In this document: positions 27,388 to 36,570 of the stretch, piece by piece
How positions within the stretch are numbered: position 1 is the first letter of the stretch
Layout: each line of letters starts with the position of its first letter
Source: Robiginitalea myxolifaciens
GTDB lineage: Bacteria > Bacteroidota > Bacteroidia > Flavobacteriales > Flavobacteriaceae
Length of the DNA stretch: 64,000 nt
Assembly: GCF_900115205.1 (NCBI RefSeq)
Contig: NZ_FOYQ01000002.1
Coordinates: 62,001 to 126,000, forward strand
Reading direction: 5' to 3'
Program-made: the position numbers and the translations under genes
Notes under the pieces: model-generated
What the model saw: only the letters and a program-made list of their open reading frames with translations
The model's database searches: none
What the model was told of the DNA's origin: nothing

Positions 27388-28447
27388 GTTCAAGAAGTTA
27401 CTGGGATTGCTCGCTGAGCATCAGGCCGATGAACTTCCTTTCGCGGTTTTTTGTAAACCCGGAGAGGACACGGTCAACGCCCTGCTCCAAACGGATACGG
27501 AACTGGTGTTAGACCCAAAACTGACCGGTTCTGGTTTCCACCTGGCCCCTTTTAGTACGGGTGAACCCGCCGTGCTTATCCGCCCCGATTTTTATTATGC
27601 CGCCCCATTGAGCGGATCCGCTGTTCCCCCGGTAGCAACTGAGATCCCGGAAGACCCGGCAGCACGTGAAATTTATAGCAATGCGGTAGCCCAAGCCCTG
27701 GACCGGATACTCGATGGTCAACTGCAGAAAGTGGTGTTGTCCCGGCGATTTTCTGTTGATTTTCCTTTGGATGTATTGCAGTTTACAGAACGATTGCTAC
27801 TCAGTCACCCAGAGAGTTTTCGCTTTATCTGTTATCATCCGCAAGTCGGTATATGGGCGGCTGCGACTCCGGAAACACTCCTGAATTACGATGGATTTAA
27901 CGCCAGGACCATGGCACTTGCAGGAACCAAACCTGCCGGGGAAGAGATGCCTGTCTGGTCCGACAAGGAACGCAGTGAACAGGCCCTTGTTTATGACCAT
28001 ATCCGGAAATGCTTCGCGGAAGTGGGTGTCCAGGATATCGCCGAAGAGAGCAATACCTTGCGCGCTGGCACCCTCTGGCATCTGAATACAACTTTTTCCG
28101 CAAGCCTGGAACCCCCGGCCGCTCGTGCATTGTTGCGGCAGCTTCATCCTACACCTGCTGTTTGCGGAACGCCACTCGAAAGGGCTTTGGAACTCATCGA
28201 AATGCTGGAGAATTACGATCGGGAATATTACACGGGTTTTGCCGGCCCCAGCGGCCTCGATGGGGAGGAGCATTTTTCCTATTACGTGGTCTTGCGATGT
28301 CTCCAGATTCGCAATAACCGGGCACTGGTTTACGTAGGAGGTGGTATTGTTTCCGGTTCTGTACCGGATGCAGAATGGTCCGAAACTGTAGCTAAAGGCG
28401 CTACCATGCTTTCCCTCTTACAAGAGCAGGGAGATTCCATGGAATAG
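27365..28447 (+). CDS. menF: Isochorismate synthase
   Basis: 360-aa chorismate-binding enzyme turning chorismate into isochorismate. Motifs: KVVLSRRFSVDF, MALAGTKPAG, LWHLNTTFSASL, LHPTPAVCGTP, YYTGFAGPSG and the C-terminal VYVGGGIVSGSVPDAEWSET. Length is at the short end of the family, typical for this phylum. The likely start is a TTG at 27365 inside menI; other TTG codons slightly downstream are possible. Confidence 0.9.
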   Translation: MPSPKKLKFKKLLGLLAEHQADELPFAVFCKPGEDTVNALLQTDTELVLDPKLTGSGFHLAPFSTGEPAVLIRPDFYYAAPLSGSAVPPVATEIPEDPAAREIYSNAVAQALDRILDGQLQKVVLSRRFSVDFPLDVLQFTERLLLSHPESFRFICYHPQVGIWAAATPETLLNYDGFNARTMALAGTKPAGEEMPVWSDKERSEQALVYDHIRKCFAEVGVQDIAEESNTLRAGTLWHLNTTFSASLEPPAARALLRQLHPTPAVCGTPLERALELIEMLENYDREYYTGFAGPSGLDGEEHFSYYVVLRCLQIRNNRALVYVGGGIVSGSVPDAEWSETVAKGATMLSLLQEQGDSME

Positions 28448-28476
28448 CGGGTCGGTGTTCGTACCTTTGTACTCCA

Positions 28477-30315
28477 ATGAAGTTTACTGCAATTCCAGCT
28501 GCTCATCTTGTCGTTGCTCAGTGCAAGGCCCAGGGAATCCGACAGATCGTAATTTCACCCGGATCCCGTAATGCCCCATTAATTCTTGGCTTTACCTCAG
28601 ATCCCTATTTTGACTGCTTCAGCGTGGTCGATGAACGAAGCGCTGGTTTTTTTGCCATGGGTCTGGCCCAGCAAAGTGGTCTTCCTGCTGCCCTGGTCTG
28701 TACCTCTGGCAGTGCCTTGTTAAATTACTACCCAGCTGTAGCAGAAGCTTATTATTCGCGTATCCCGCTGCTCGTCCTTTCCGCCGACCGGCCTCCTTAT
28801 AAAATTGACATCGGAGATGGACAAACAATCAGGCAGGAAGGCGTATTCGAAAAACATATTGGATTTCAGGCCCAGATACATCAGGATGCTACCCACGTGA
28901 CCCAGAAGTTGCGCTGGATTATGGATCCGGAGGATACTTCACGGATCATTCCAGCTCAGGATTTGCCGAAAGGGGAGGGCTTGAAGGAACTTCAAAAAGC
29001 TATTGAAACGGCAAATTACAGTCTTATTAATCAGGCCCTGGGGGTGGCCAAAAATCAGCTGCTACCCGTTCACCTGAATATTCCTTTTGAAGAGCCTTTA
29101 TACGATCTTACCTCAGTTCCTCCCGTCTCAAATGAAAGCTCCGTTAAAGCGTCCAGCACAGGTGAATTTGACATCGCTGGGAACGAAACAGTCGTGGAAT
29201 GGGATGTGCTGCAAGCGCGCTGGAACGCGAGCCCCAGAATTATGATACTTGCCGGGGCCATGCCTCCTGATAGTCTAAGTGACGAGATACAGGGGCAATT
29301 GGCAGCCGACCAGGCGGTTTTGGTCCTGACCGAAACTTTATCCAACCTGAATGCTCCGGAATTTTTCCCGAGTATTGACAGTATCATAGCTCCCATAGAA
29401 CTCAAGGATTCTGGCTCAGGGGACAGGGAATTGCTGCAGCCCGATCTCCTGATCACCATGGGCGGGATGATCGTTTCGAAAAAAATCAAGCAATACTTGC
29501 GACGTTTTCGACCATCAGCGCACTGGCATGTAGATCCGTTCCATGCCAACGACACCTTCTATACCCAACCCAAACATATTAAACTAAGCCCACAGGCCTT
29601 TTTCGAAGAACTTTTTCATAGAAATAATACCGAACTTCCCAAGGCAGCCGCTAAAGTGGATGCTGTTCCGGCTTACCGAACCTATTGGGATGGCGTTAAG
29701 GATCATTATCGGAAGCTGAGGAGCGCCTATTTGCAGACCATACCCTTCTCGGATTTCAAAGCTTTTGCTTTACTAAGCGAAGCCCTGCCTGAACAGGCGA
29801 CTATTCAGTTGGCCAACAGCTCTACGGTCCGTTACGCCCAACTGTTCGACCGCAAGCCCGGACATCGGGTTTTCGGCAATCGGGGGACTAGTGGGATCGA
29901 AGGGAGTACTTCAACCGCAGTGGGGGCTGCCATTAACGCCCCAACCCCCACCGTATGCATCAGTGGGGATCTCAGCTTTTTCTACGATATCAATGGCCTT
30001 TGGAACAAGTATTTACCCCCTGATTTCAAAATGGTGGTGCTCAATAATGGGGGAGGAGGGATCTTCCGGATTTTGCCGGGGTTCAAGGAAGGTGAGCAGT
30101 TTGAGCAATACTTTGAGACCACCCACGGTACCGATGTCGCGGCAGTCTGTGCCTTGCACGGGCTGAAATATCACTTGGCTTCTGATGAACAGGGGCTTGT
30201 CAGTGCCCTGAAAACCTTCTTTAACAGCAGCCAAACTCCTCAGCTTTTGGAGATCAGAACACCCCGGGTGGAGAACAACAAAATTTTGCTCGCTTACTTC
30301 GATTTCCTATCTTAG
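28477..30315 (+). CDS. menD: SEPHCHC synthase (2-oxoglutarate decarboxylase), menaquinone synthesis
   Basis: 612-aa ThDP-dependent enzyme joining isochorismate and 2-oxoglutarate. N-terminal pyrimidine domain with SPGSRNAPLILG and the catalytic Glu in FSVVDERSAGFFAMG; C-terminal PP domain with the Mg/ThDP motif SGDLSFFYDINGLWN...NNGGGGIFR. It is some 30 residues longer than many MenD proteins, mainly in the middle domain. TACCTTTG at 28462-28469 looks like an internal -7 element, though I see no matching -33. Confidence 0.95.
   Translation: MKFTAIPAAHLVVAQCKAQGIRQIVISPGSRNAPLILGFTSDPYFDCFSVVDERSAGFFAMGLAQQSGLPAALVCTSGSALLNYYPAVAEAYYSRIPLLVLSADRPPYKIDIGDGQTIRQEGVFEKHIGFQAQIHQDATHVTQKLRWIMDPEDTSRIIPAQDLPKGEGLKELQKAIETANYSLINQALGVAKNQLLPVHLNIPFEEPLYDLTSVPPVSNESSVKASSTGEFDIAGNETVVEWDVLQARWNASPRIMILAGAMPPDSLSDEIQGQLAADQAVLVLTETLSNLNAPEFFPSIDSIIAPIELKDSGSGDRELLQPDLLITMGGMIVSKKIKQYLRRFRPSAHWHVDPFHANDTFYTQPKHIKLSPQAFFEELFHRNNTELPKAAAKVDAVPAYRTYWDGVKDHYRKLRSAYLQTIPFSDFKAFALLSEALPEQATIQLANSSTVRYAQLFDRKPGHRVFGNRGTSGIEGSTSTAVGAAINAPTPTVCISGDLSFFYDINGLWNKYLPPDFKMVVLNNGGGGIFRILPGFKEGEQFEQYFETTHGTDVAAVCALHGLKYHLASDEQGLVSALKTFFNSSQTPQLLEIRTPRVENNKILLAYFDFLS
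30285..30315 (+). promoter_or_regulatory. Candidate promoter of the DUF2853 gene
   Basis: TTTG at 30285-30288, exactly 19 nt, then TATCTTAG at 30308-30315 (one mismatch to TAnnTTTG). It overlaps the 3' end of menD and would start transcription about 34 nt before the DUF2853 ATG. Confidence 0.4.
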
Positions 30316-30353
30316 GGCAAACTATAGTTTAAGTAATTAACACTAATCTTATT

Positions 30354-30695
30354 ATGAGTAAACGAGATGAGCTTATTCAGCAGTACGCTGCCGATATCAA
30401 GGAAAAATTCGGGGAGTCTGCTGACATGGATCTGCTGACAAAAGTCGCTATCGGTCTGGGCCCTGCAATCTACAATGCCGATGCTTCCAAAGTATCCGGA
30501 TCTGACAGTAAGGAGCTGGAAACGGTAAAAAAGAACTTCCTGATGGGCAAATTAGGGCTTTCAGACAGTCCTGCATTAATGGATGGCATCAACGCCGTAA
30601 TCGATCGCTACGGGCGTTCAGAGCGCAACAAATACCGTGCGGTGGTTTACTACATGCTTGCCAAGCATTTCAAGAAAACATCGGTGTACAATTAG
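30354..30695 (+). CDS. DUF2853 family protein
   Basis: 113-aa small soluble helical protein. It matches the DUF2853 pattern (KFGESADMDLLTKVAIGLGPAIYNADASKVSG, FLMGKLGL, RNKYRAVVYYMLAKHF). Function unknown. It lies between menD and the CvfB-like gene and has its own terminator, so it may be a separate unit within the menaquinone region. Confidence 0.85.
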   Translation: MSKRDELIQQYAADIKEKFGESADMDLLTKVAIGLGPAIYNADASKVSGSDSKELETVKKNFLMGKLGLSDSPALMDGINAVIDRYGRSERNKYRAVVYYMLAKHFKKTSVYN

Positions 30696-30718
30696 TACCC
30701 CGGAATAACCTATTTTTG

Positions 30719-30745
30719 AACCGTTCCATAAGGGACGGTTTTTTT
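30719..30745 (+). terminator. Rho-independent terminator after DUF2853
   Basis: 9-bp stem with one G-U pair (30719-30727 with 30732-30740), 4-nt loop ATAA, then five T. Confidence 0.85.
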
Positions 30746-30802
30746 ATGCCCGAACGGGACCAGAGCGGGACCAGATACATAACCATTTAAGCAAGAAAAC
30801 AA

Positions 30803-31654
30803 TTGAATCCATCCGATAAAATAGAACTGGGAAAGTGGTGCTCCCTGGAAATCATGCGAGACACCCGCGTAGGTTGCTACCTGTCGGACGGTACCGATGA
30901 AATACTGCTACCCCTCAAATATGTTCCCGATACTTGTGAGCCGGGGGATAAGCTTACGGTTTTTTGCTATCTGGACAACGAACAACGCCCCATCGCTACC
31001 ACGCTGGAACCACTTATTAGCCGCAACGAATTCGGATGGCTTCAGGTTGCTGAAACCAACCAGTTCGGGGCCTTTATGGAATGGGGCCTGGAGAAGCATC
31101 TTTTGGTACCCTTCAGAGAGCAAGCTACCCCGATGGTTGCCGGCAAGCATTATCCGGTATACTGTTACCTCGACCCAAAATCAGGTCGTCTGGCGGGTTC
31201 CTCCCGCTTGGAACGCTTCTTGAGCAATGAGGGTATCCTGCTCAAATCCCGGGACGAGGTGGAGATTTTCTGTTACCGTCAAACGGATCTCGGCTATGAG
31301 GTCGTAATAAACTCCCGACACAAAGGATTGGTTTTCAAAGATCAGGTCCATGCAACCTTTGGTCCGGGTTCGCGCCGGAAGGCATATATCAAATCGGTCA
31401 GAAAAGACGGGAAGATCGATGTGGTACTGGAACCCCTGGGTCACCAAAAATTGGAACCTGCTGCAGAACGAATTTTTGAAGCCCTCGAGGCGGCAGGTGG
31501 AAAGCTTAATCTGCACGACAAATCCGATCCGGAAGCGATAAAAGCCAGCCTGCAAATGAGTAAAAAACTCTTTAAACGCGGGGTAGGTATTCTCTATAAA
31601 GCCGGTAAAATTGAGCTCGGGACAGACGGGATTTCAATTAAGGCTGGATCCTGA
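30803..31654 (+). CDS. CvfB-like S1 RNA-binding protein
   Basis: 283-aa protein with repeated S1/OB-type domains and a C-terminal winged helix, as in CvfB/YitL. LGKWCSLEIMRDTRVGCYLSDG and VAETNQFGAFMEWGLEKHLLVP are S1 units; the end MSKKLFKRGVGILYKAGKIEL is the family winged-helix motif. It begins at a TTG. CvfB regulates virulence factors in Staphylococcus by RNA binding; the role here is unknown. Confidence 0.88.
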   Translation: MNPSDKIELGKWCSLEIMRDTRVGCYLSDGTDEILLPLKYVPDTCEPGDKLTVFCYLDNEQRPIATTLEPLISRNEFGWLQVAETNQFGAFMEWGLEKHLLVPFREQATPMVAGKHYPVYCYLDPKSGRLAGSSRLERFLSNEGILLKSRDEVEIFCYRQTDLGYEVVINSRHKGLVFKDQVHATFGPGSRRKAYIKSVRKDGKIDVVLEPLGHQKLEPAAERIFEALEAAGGKLNLHDKSDPEAIKASLQMSKKLFKRGVGILYKAGKIELGTDGISIKAGS

Positions 31655-31696
31655 AAATTCAAAAGCCAGCGGCAACGCCTATTTCCACCCTTTTAT

Positions 31697-31728
31697 TTTG
31701 TTGGAACTGCGCATTTTAGTTACATTTA
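31697..31728 (+). promoter_or_regulatory. Candidate promoter of the SPOR-menA-LytTR run
   Basis: TTTG at 31697-31700, 20 nt, TACATTTA at 31721-31728 (one mismatch at the last base of TAnnTTTG). Start near 31733, leader about 20 nt. Confidence 0.5.
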
Positions 31729-31754
31729 GCAAAATTTAACAAAAGGGTTTCCCC

Positions 31755-32354
31755 ATGCCATTTATAGAGGAAAACGATCTTCTGGAGCTGCACAAGGATA
31801 TCGACAAGGCGCAGATCATCAACGAGCGCTTGTTGGATCAGATCAAATTCAAAAACCGGGAACTTAAGCGTGCCCGGCTCCAACGAAATATTTTTGGAGT
31901 AATTACGGCAATCTTCTTTATCGGAAGTCTTGCCCTGGGATCTTTTGCCTTCGGTCTTTCTTCCAGTCCTCAAACTTCGGACATGGATTATGTCAATGTA
32001 AGCTGGGATAGTTTGGATGTGATTAAGCGCCGTATGGACAACCTGCGGCAGCAAAACGAGGAGCTCAGTCTGGTTCGGGAATTCTACCTGGCCAAGAACT
32101 TCCTGGAAAAGGAAAAGATTTATTCCGTTCAGGTAAAGGCCTTCGTCGATAAAAACCTGAACCTCGCGTCGGAATCCCTCAGCAATACCCTGTTTGTTAA
32201 GACCAATCCATTTTATTCCTATTCCCTCGGGAATTTTGAAACCCTGGAAGAAGCCCAGAAATTCAGAACAGAATTAGTGAGTATGGGCTTTAAAGATGCC
32301 TTTGTGGCTTCTTATAAAGAGGGTAAGCGAATTGCTATTGAAGATCCCAACTAG
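31755..32354 (+). CDS. Membrane protein with coiled coils and C-terminal SPOR-like domain
   Basis: 199 aa. A helical cytoplasmic start (about 1-45), one membrane segment (IFGVITAIFFIGSLALGSFAFGL, about 47-70), a short coiled coil (IKRRMDNLRQQNEELSLV), and a C-terminal half with a SPOR-like pattern (YSVQVKAF...YSYSLGNFETLEEAQKFRTELVSMGFKDAFVASY). SPOR domains bind denuded peptidoglycan at division sites. It is 3 nt upstream of menA and probably cotranscribed. I infer the SPOR call from the pattern only. Confidence 0.7.
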   Translation: MPFIEENDLLELHKDIDKAQIINERLLDQIKFKNRELKRARLQRNIFGVITAIFFIGSLALGSFAFGLSSSPQTSDMDYVNVSWDSLDVIKRRMDNLRQQNEELSLVREFYLAKNFLEKEKIYSVQVKAFVDKNLNLASESLSNTLFVKTNPFYSYSLGNFETLEEAQKFRTELVSMGFKDAFVASYKEGKRIAIEDPN

Positions 32355-32357
32355 CTC

Positions 32358-33266
32358 TTGAAAAAAATTGGACTCTGGATCCGGGCTGCGCGTTTGCGTA
32401 CCCTTCCGCTTTCCCTGGCGGGTATCTTGGCCGGGACCGCCCTGGCGTATGCTGCAGGGTACCAGGATAATCTCCTGTTCTTACTTACTCTTGCGACCAC
32501 ATTAGCCTATCAGATCACTTCAAATTTTGCCAATGACTATGGGGATGGGGTGAAGGGAACCGACAATGAAAACCGGATTGGTCCGCAGCGTGTGCTGCAG
32601 AGCGGCGCTTTGCAACCGGCCGAAATGAAACGGGGGATTATCATTGCTGCGGTGATTAGCGGCTTGTTAACCCTGGGGACCTTGCTGCGTGCCTTTAGCG
32701 CAGAAGATAGCCAACTCTGGCTGGTTTTTGCCTTACTGGGCCTGTTTGCCATTTGGGCTTCTATAAAATATACCGTCGGTTCTGATGCTTACGGCTATCG
32801 TGGTCTAGGCGATTTATTTGTGTTCCTCTTTTTCGGTTTATTAAGTGTTTTGGGCACCTACTTTTTGTATGCCCGTGCAATTGCCCTTGACGTTGTTTGG
32901 GTAGCTGTCGCAGTTGGTTGCCTTTCGGCAGCTGTCCTCAACTTAAATAATATGCGGGATATAAATTCGGATCGTACCAGTGGCAAAAGAACCCTTGCTG
33001 TACTGCTCGGGTTTCAAAAAGCACGTCTCTATCACTGTGCATTAATTACCCTTGCCTTTTTGGCTATGATCCTGCATGTGGGAGCCTCAAACGACAGCAT
33101 ATTCGCCTATTTACCCTTGCTGCCCTTTGTGATATTGGCAATTCACTTGTTGAAAGTAATGCGGACAGGGCGCCCGGAAAATTTGGATCCTGAACTGAAA
33201 AAAGTAGCATTGAGCACCTTTTTTATAGGCCTGCTGCTGCTACTTGTTAACCGATTTTTTTTATAA
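32358..33266 (+). CDS. menA: 1,4-dihydroxy-2-naphthoate polyprenyltransferase
   Basis: 302-aa UbiA-family membrane enzyme that adds the isoprenoid tail to DHNA, giving demethylmenaquinone. First Asp motif NDYGDGVKGTDN, second NNMRDINSDRTSGKRTL, and about eight to nine membrane helices. Start is a TTG at 32358. It is far from menD and menC in the same region but shares the strand. Confidence 0.95.
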   Translation: MKKIGLWIRAARLRTLPLSLAGILAGTALAYAAGYQDNLLFLLTLATTLAYQITSNFANDYGDGVKGTDNENRIGPQRVLQSGALQPAEMKRGIIIAAVISGLLTLGTLLRAFSAEDSQLWLVFALLGLFAIWASIKYTVGSDAYGYRGLGDLFVFLFFGLLSVLGTYFLYARAIALDVVWVAVAVGCLSAAVLNLNNMRDINSDRTSGKRTLAVLLGFQKARLYHCALITLAFLAMILHVGASNDSIFAYLPLLPFVILAIHLLKVMRTGRPENLDPELKKVALSTFFIGLLLLLVNRFFL

Positions 33267-33302
33267 ATTTGAGGGGAAGTAACCCGCTAAAACCGAGCGA
33301 TT

Positions 33303-34064
33303 TTGGAACAACCGATTAAAATACTGATCGTAGAAGACAACGTAATCATTGCAGATGACATGCAATCCATGCTGGAAGAAATCGGCTATGAGATTGTAGA
33401 CAATGTAATCGTTTACGAACAAGCCGAAGAGGTCCTTCGCAGCAAACAGGTCGATCTGGTGTTAATCGATATTATCCTCGCTTCTGATAAAACCGGGATT
33501 GATCTGGGCAAACACATTCGTGAGAATTACGACATCCCATTCATTTTCGTGACCTCAAACTCGGATCGGGCCACAGTGGAAAACGCCAAGACTGTTCAGC
33601 CAAATGGGTATTTGGTTAAGCCGTTTGAACAACAGGACCTGTACACTTCTATCGAGATTGCGCTTTCGAATTTTGTACAGAGCAAGGAAAAGCCGCGTCC
33701 TACCAGTTCTTCAGCACCTGACAGTACAGCTGATGTTGGATCGGGATCTGTCCTGAAGAACTCCATCTTTGTGAAGAAGCAACATCTGTACTACCGCATT
33801 CAGTTCGAGGACATCATGTTTATCAAAGCCGACAATGTCTATTTGGAGGTAAATACTGTAGACAAGAAATTCCTGGTGCGTTCCCCTTTAAAGGACTATC
33901 TCCAGAAACTCCCACAGGACAAGTTTTATCGCGCGCACAAGTCCTACATTGTAAACGTGGACCATATTGACGCGATCAACTCTAAGGATATTATGATTAA
34001 TAATACCTTAATCCCTATTTCCAAAGACTTTAAAGAATTCATCATCTCTGCGATGAATTCCTAA
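33303..34064 (+). CDS. LytTR response regulator with intact receiver
   Basis: 253 aa. Receiver with IVEDN, phosphoacceptor Asp in LVLIDIIL, Thr in FVTSNS and Lys in YLVKPFEQ, all intact. A Ser/Thr-rich linker follows (about 132-150), then a LytTR DNA-binding domain (DIMFIKADNVYLEV, FYRAHKSYIVNVDHID). The start is TTG. The HisKA_2 kinase 523 nt downstream on the same strand is the likely partner. It lies just after menA, so it may be transcribed with it. Confidence 0.88.
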   Translation: MEQPIKILIVEDNVIIADDMQSMLEEIGYEIVDNVIVYEQAEEVLRSKQVDLVLIDIILASDKTGIDLGKHIRENYDIPFIFVTSNSDRATVENAKTVQPNGYLVKPFEQQDLYTSIEIALSNFVQSKEKPRPTSSSAPDSTADVGSGSVLKNSIFVKKQHLYYRIQFEDIMFIKADNVYLEVNTVDKKFLVRSPLKDYLQKLPQDKFYRAHKSYIVNVDHIDAINSKDIMINNTLIPISKDFKEFIISAMNS

Positions 34065-34203
34065 GGAAACAGGACTTTTTCGTTTTCACAACACTTTTCA
34101 GATAGTTGACAACAATTTGTTGGCAAGTACAGGCTGTGCCCGTAGTTTAGTCTTCGAATTAAGGGATTAATTTTTTTCATTTTCATATAGTGTTCTCGTA
34201 AAA

Positions 34204-34235
34204 GGGTCTTGTCGGAATTCGGCAAGGCTCTTTTT
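34204..34235 (+). terminator. Rho-independent terminator 140 nt after the LytTR gene
   Basis: 11-bp stem with three G-U pairs (34204-34214 with 34220-34230), 5-nt loop, then five T. It would end the menA-LytTR transcript. Confidence 0.75.
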
Positions 34236-34385
34236 AGTTTGGGACAGACGGTTAGTGGGGGGATAAACGGTGAATTTTATCGATGAAATGCATCCCTTGC
34301 GCTGAAAAAAGGATTTCACAACAAGAATCGGCCCCTTTACAACAAAATTCAGAACCGCTTTAATTCCCCTACTATTTTTGAGAAG

Positions 34386-34457
34386 TCTTTATAATAGTAA
34401 AGAACCCAAATCTTACTGTTGGATCGAAAGGCTATGCCATGCGCATAGCCTTTTTTC
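34386..34457 (+). ncRNA. Candidate small RNA upstream of the sensor kinase
   Basis: A -7-like TATTTTTG (34373-34380) with no clear -33 lies 48 nt before a strong terminator. Transcription from it would give an RNA of about 70 nt with no reading frame. The alternative is that the hairpin attenuates readthrough. Confidence 0.3.
34428..34457 (+). terminator. Strong terminator before the sensor kinase gene
   Basis: Perfect 10-bp stem (34428-34437 with 34443-34452), 5-nt loop, and a T run. There is no gene between it and the previous terminator. Confidence 0.85.
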
Positions 34458-34587
34458 TTTTATCCTTAACCCAAATGATTATTCCGTGGCCGCTGACCAC
34501 ACATTAAATTGCCTTTACAACAATAAATAGGGAAAGCGGCGAGGATATACTATGTTTGATATTGGATAAAGCGTGTAGGGCAAATTC

Positions 34588-36549
34588 ATGAAATTATTTA
34601 AAATCTTCGGGCTATGGGCCACGCTATCGCTGTGCGGGATAAGCCTGTACGGACAGGATTTGCCTGCCGAAGGGTTGAACAGCCTGCAGACCTATCGCGA
34701 GCTACCCGATTCCCGGGAGCGGCTAAATTACTTCCTTAAAGAAGCCGACCGCTATGCATCGCAATCGCCTTACGACTGGTTGGATCAGGTAAACGTTGAT
34801 CTTAACACCGCGGCCCAAAAGCAGGATACCACCGCCTTACGCATCTACCGATATATCCAGGCATCCCTGTACTACGATTTAGGAGATTACAACAAGAGTG
34901 TTTCCATTGCCAATGATCTCTTTCTGGAGGTAGACAAGAAGGATACCACGAGCCTGCAAATTGTACTGGACCTTATTGACCAGAATTACGGGCAACTCAA
35001 ATTCTCAGACAAGCAAATCGAAATCCGTAAGAAGAAGCGGGATTTGGGGCTGGTTGAAAACATTTCCTTCTACGATATCTATGCCGATTTAGGCCTCTAT
35101 CGCAAGGCATTACGCAGTTACATTACCGAGCAGAAAAAGAATGTCGACAATTCTGATCTTTTTCAGCTGGCCAACTACAACAATACCATTGGGGAGTTCA
35201 TGCTCAAAGATAATACGGCAGCTGCAGCCCTTACTTATTTTAAGAAAGCTCAGGGTTACCTGAGTGTTTACTCCAATGATATCAACGAGGTTCGCACAGA
35301 GCGTGAAAAGGCCGAAGCCGATCTCCTGGAGGCCAGAATCGATGGGAATATCGGGCGTTCCCATGTAAAACTCACCCAATACCGGGAAGCACTGCCATTT
35401 CTCGAAACCAGTATCGCCTATCTGGAGGATATGAAGGAAGAGCATGTTCATCGGGATCTGGACGAAAATATTCTTGCCCTTGCAAAAGCTCACCTGGAAC
35501 TAGACAATCTCGAAAAGGCTGTTGAATACCTCGGAGTCCAGCATCTTACGGACGATGCCGACTTGCGCATGAAACGCAACCTCCTCCTCTCGAGCTATTA
35601 CCATATGGTAGGGGATTTTGAGAATGAGGTAGATCGCCTCAGGCAAAACGTCAGAATTCAGGATTCCCTGGACCGGTCGAGCCTGGAGCTGAATAAGCAA
35701 CAACTCATTGCGGTGACCGCGGAAGGAGAGCTCGAAGACTCCCGTCTGGTAAATGATGCCTTAAAGAAGGAAGTGGAAATAGGTCGCGCAGAGCTGCAGG
35801 CTCAGGATATGCGGATTAACCTCGTATTCATTTCCCTGGTCTTTACGCTTTTGGGACTCGTCGGGATGGTGTACGCCTACATGAAGAGTATTAAGAACCA
35901 AAGGCTTATCGCGGAACAGAAACAAATCATTTCGGACGCGTTGGTAGAAAAAGATTCCCTGCTCAAAGAAATACACCACCGCGTTAAGAATAACCTGCAG
36001 ATGGTGAGTAGTCTGTTAAGTCTGCAGACAAAAAACACGCGTAGCCGTGCGGCCATTGAGGCCCTGGAGGAAGGGAAGACGCGGGTAAAGGCCATGGCCT
36101 TGATTCACCAAAAACTCTATCAGAACGACGACTTGTCCGTGATTGAGATGCAGGGCTATATCGAAAGCCTGATCAATAGTGTACAGTCGGTTTTCAAAAA
36201 AGGCGGACACCGGATTACCATTACGATCGATGCCGAAGATGTTGAACTGGATATCGATCGGGCTATTCCATTTGGTTTAATCCTCAACGAATTAGTCTCG
36301 AATTCCTTTAAATATGCCTTCCCGGATCCGGAACAGGAGGGGCAGATTTATATACACATTCGCAAAAATGGTGAAGGGGGATTCTTTGAATATACCGACA
36401 ATGGCGTTGGGCTCTCCGAAGATTCCGAGGAGCGCGCCAATAATTCCATGGGAATTCGCCTCATCAAGAGACTTGTAAACCAACTGCAATCTACCCTGAA
36501 CACAGATAAAACAGCTCAGGGGGTACGCTTCTGGTTCAATTTCAAATAA
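34588..36549 (+). CDS. TPR sensor histidine kinase (HisKA_2 type)
   Basis: 653 aa. Signal peptide (about 1-22), periplasmic TPR-like helical repeats (about 60-380, e.g. KLTQYREALPFLETSIAYLE), one membrane helix (about 410-432), a short coiled coil, then a HisKA_2 box with the phosphoacceptor His about 463 (KEIHHRVKNNLQMVSSLL) and a HATPase_c domain (LILNELVSNSFKYAF, YTDNGVGL, GIRLIKRLVNQL). HisKA_2 kinases in Bacteroidota commonly pair with LytTR regulators, which fits the gene before it. The signal is unknown. Confidence 0.88.
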   Translation: MKLFKIFGLWATLSLCGISLYGQDLPAEGLNSLQTYRELPDSRERLNYFLKEADRYASQSPYDWLDQVNVDLNTAAQKQDTTALRIYRYIQASLYYDLGDYNKSVSIANDLFLEVDKKDTTSLQIVLDLIDQNYGQLKFSDKQIEIRKKKRDLGLVENISFYDIYADLGLYRKALRSYITEQKKNVDNSDLFQLANYNNTIGEFMLKDNTAAAALTYFKKAQGYLSVYSNDINEVRTEREKAEADLLEARIDGNIGRSHVKLTQYREALPFLETSIAYLEDMKEEHVHRDLDENILALAKAHLELDNLEKAVEYLGVQHLTDDADLRMKRNLLLSSYYHMVGDFENEVDRLRQNVRIQDSLDRSSLELNKQQLIAVTAEGELEDSRLVNDALKKEVEIGRAELQAQDMRINLVFISLVFTLLGLVGMVYAYMKSIKNQRLIAEQKQIISDALVEKDSLLKEIHHRVKNNLQMVSSLLSLQTKNTRSRAAIEALEEGKTRVKAMALIHQKLYQNDDLSVIEMQGYIESLINSVQSVFKKGGHRITITIDAEDVELDIDRAIPFGLILNELVSNSFKYAFPDPEQEGQIYIHIRKNGEGGFFEYTDNGVGLSEDSEERANNSMGIRLIKRLVNQLQSTLNTDKTAQGVRFWFNFK

Positions 36550-36570
36550 CAGGCCAGACGATTAAGTTGC

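Larger units (their letters stand above)
34065..34587. other. 523-nt gap between regulator and kinase
   Basis: No credible reading frame. It holds two terminator hairpins (34204-34235 and 34428-34457), a -7-like TATTTTTG at 34373-34380 and another TATGTTTG at 34551-34558 just upstream of the kinase gene. The segment between the first terminator and the kinase could give a short RNA and serve as the kinase promoter region. Confidence 0.6.
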
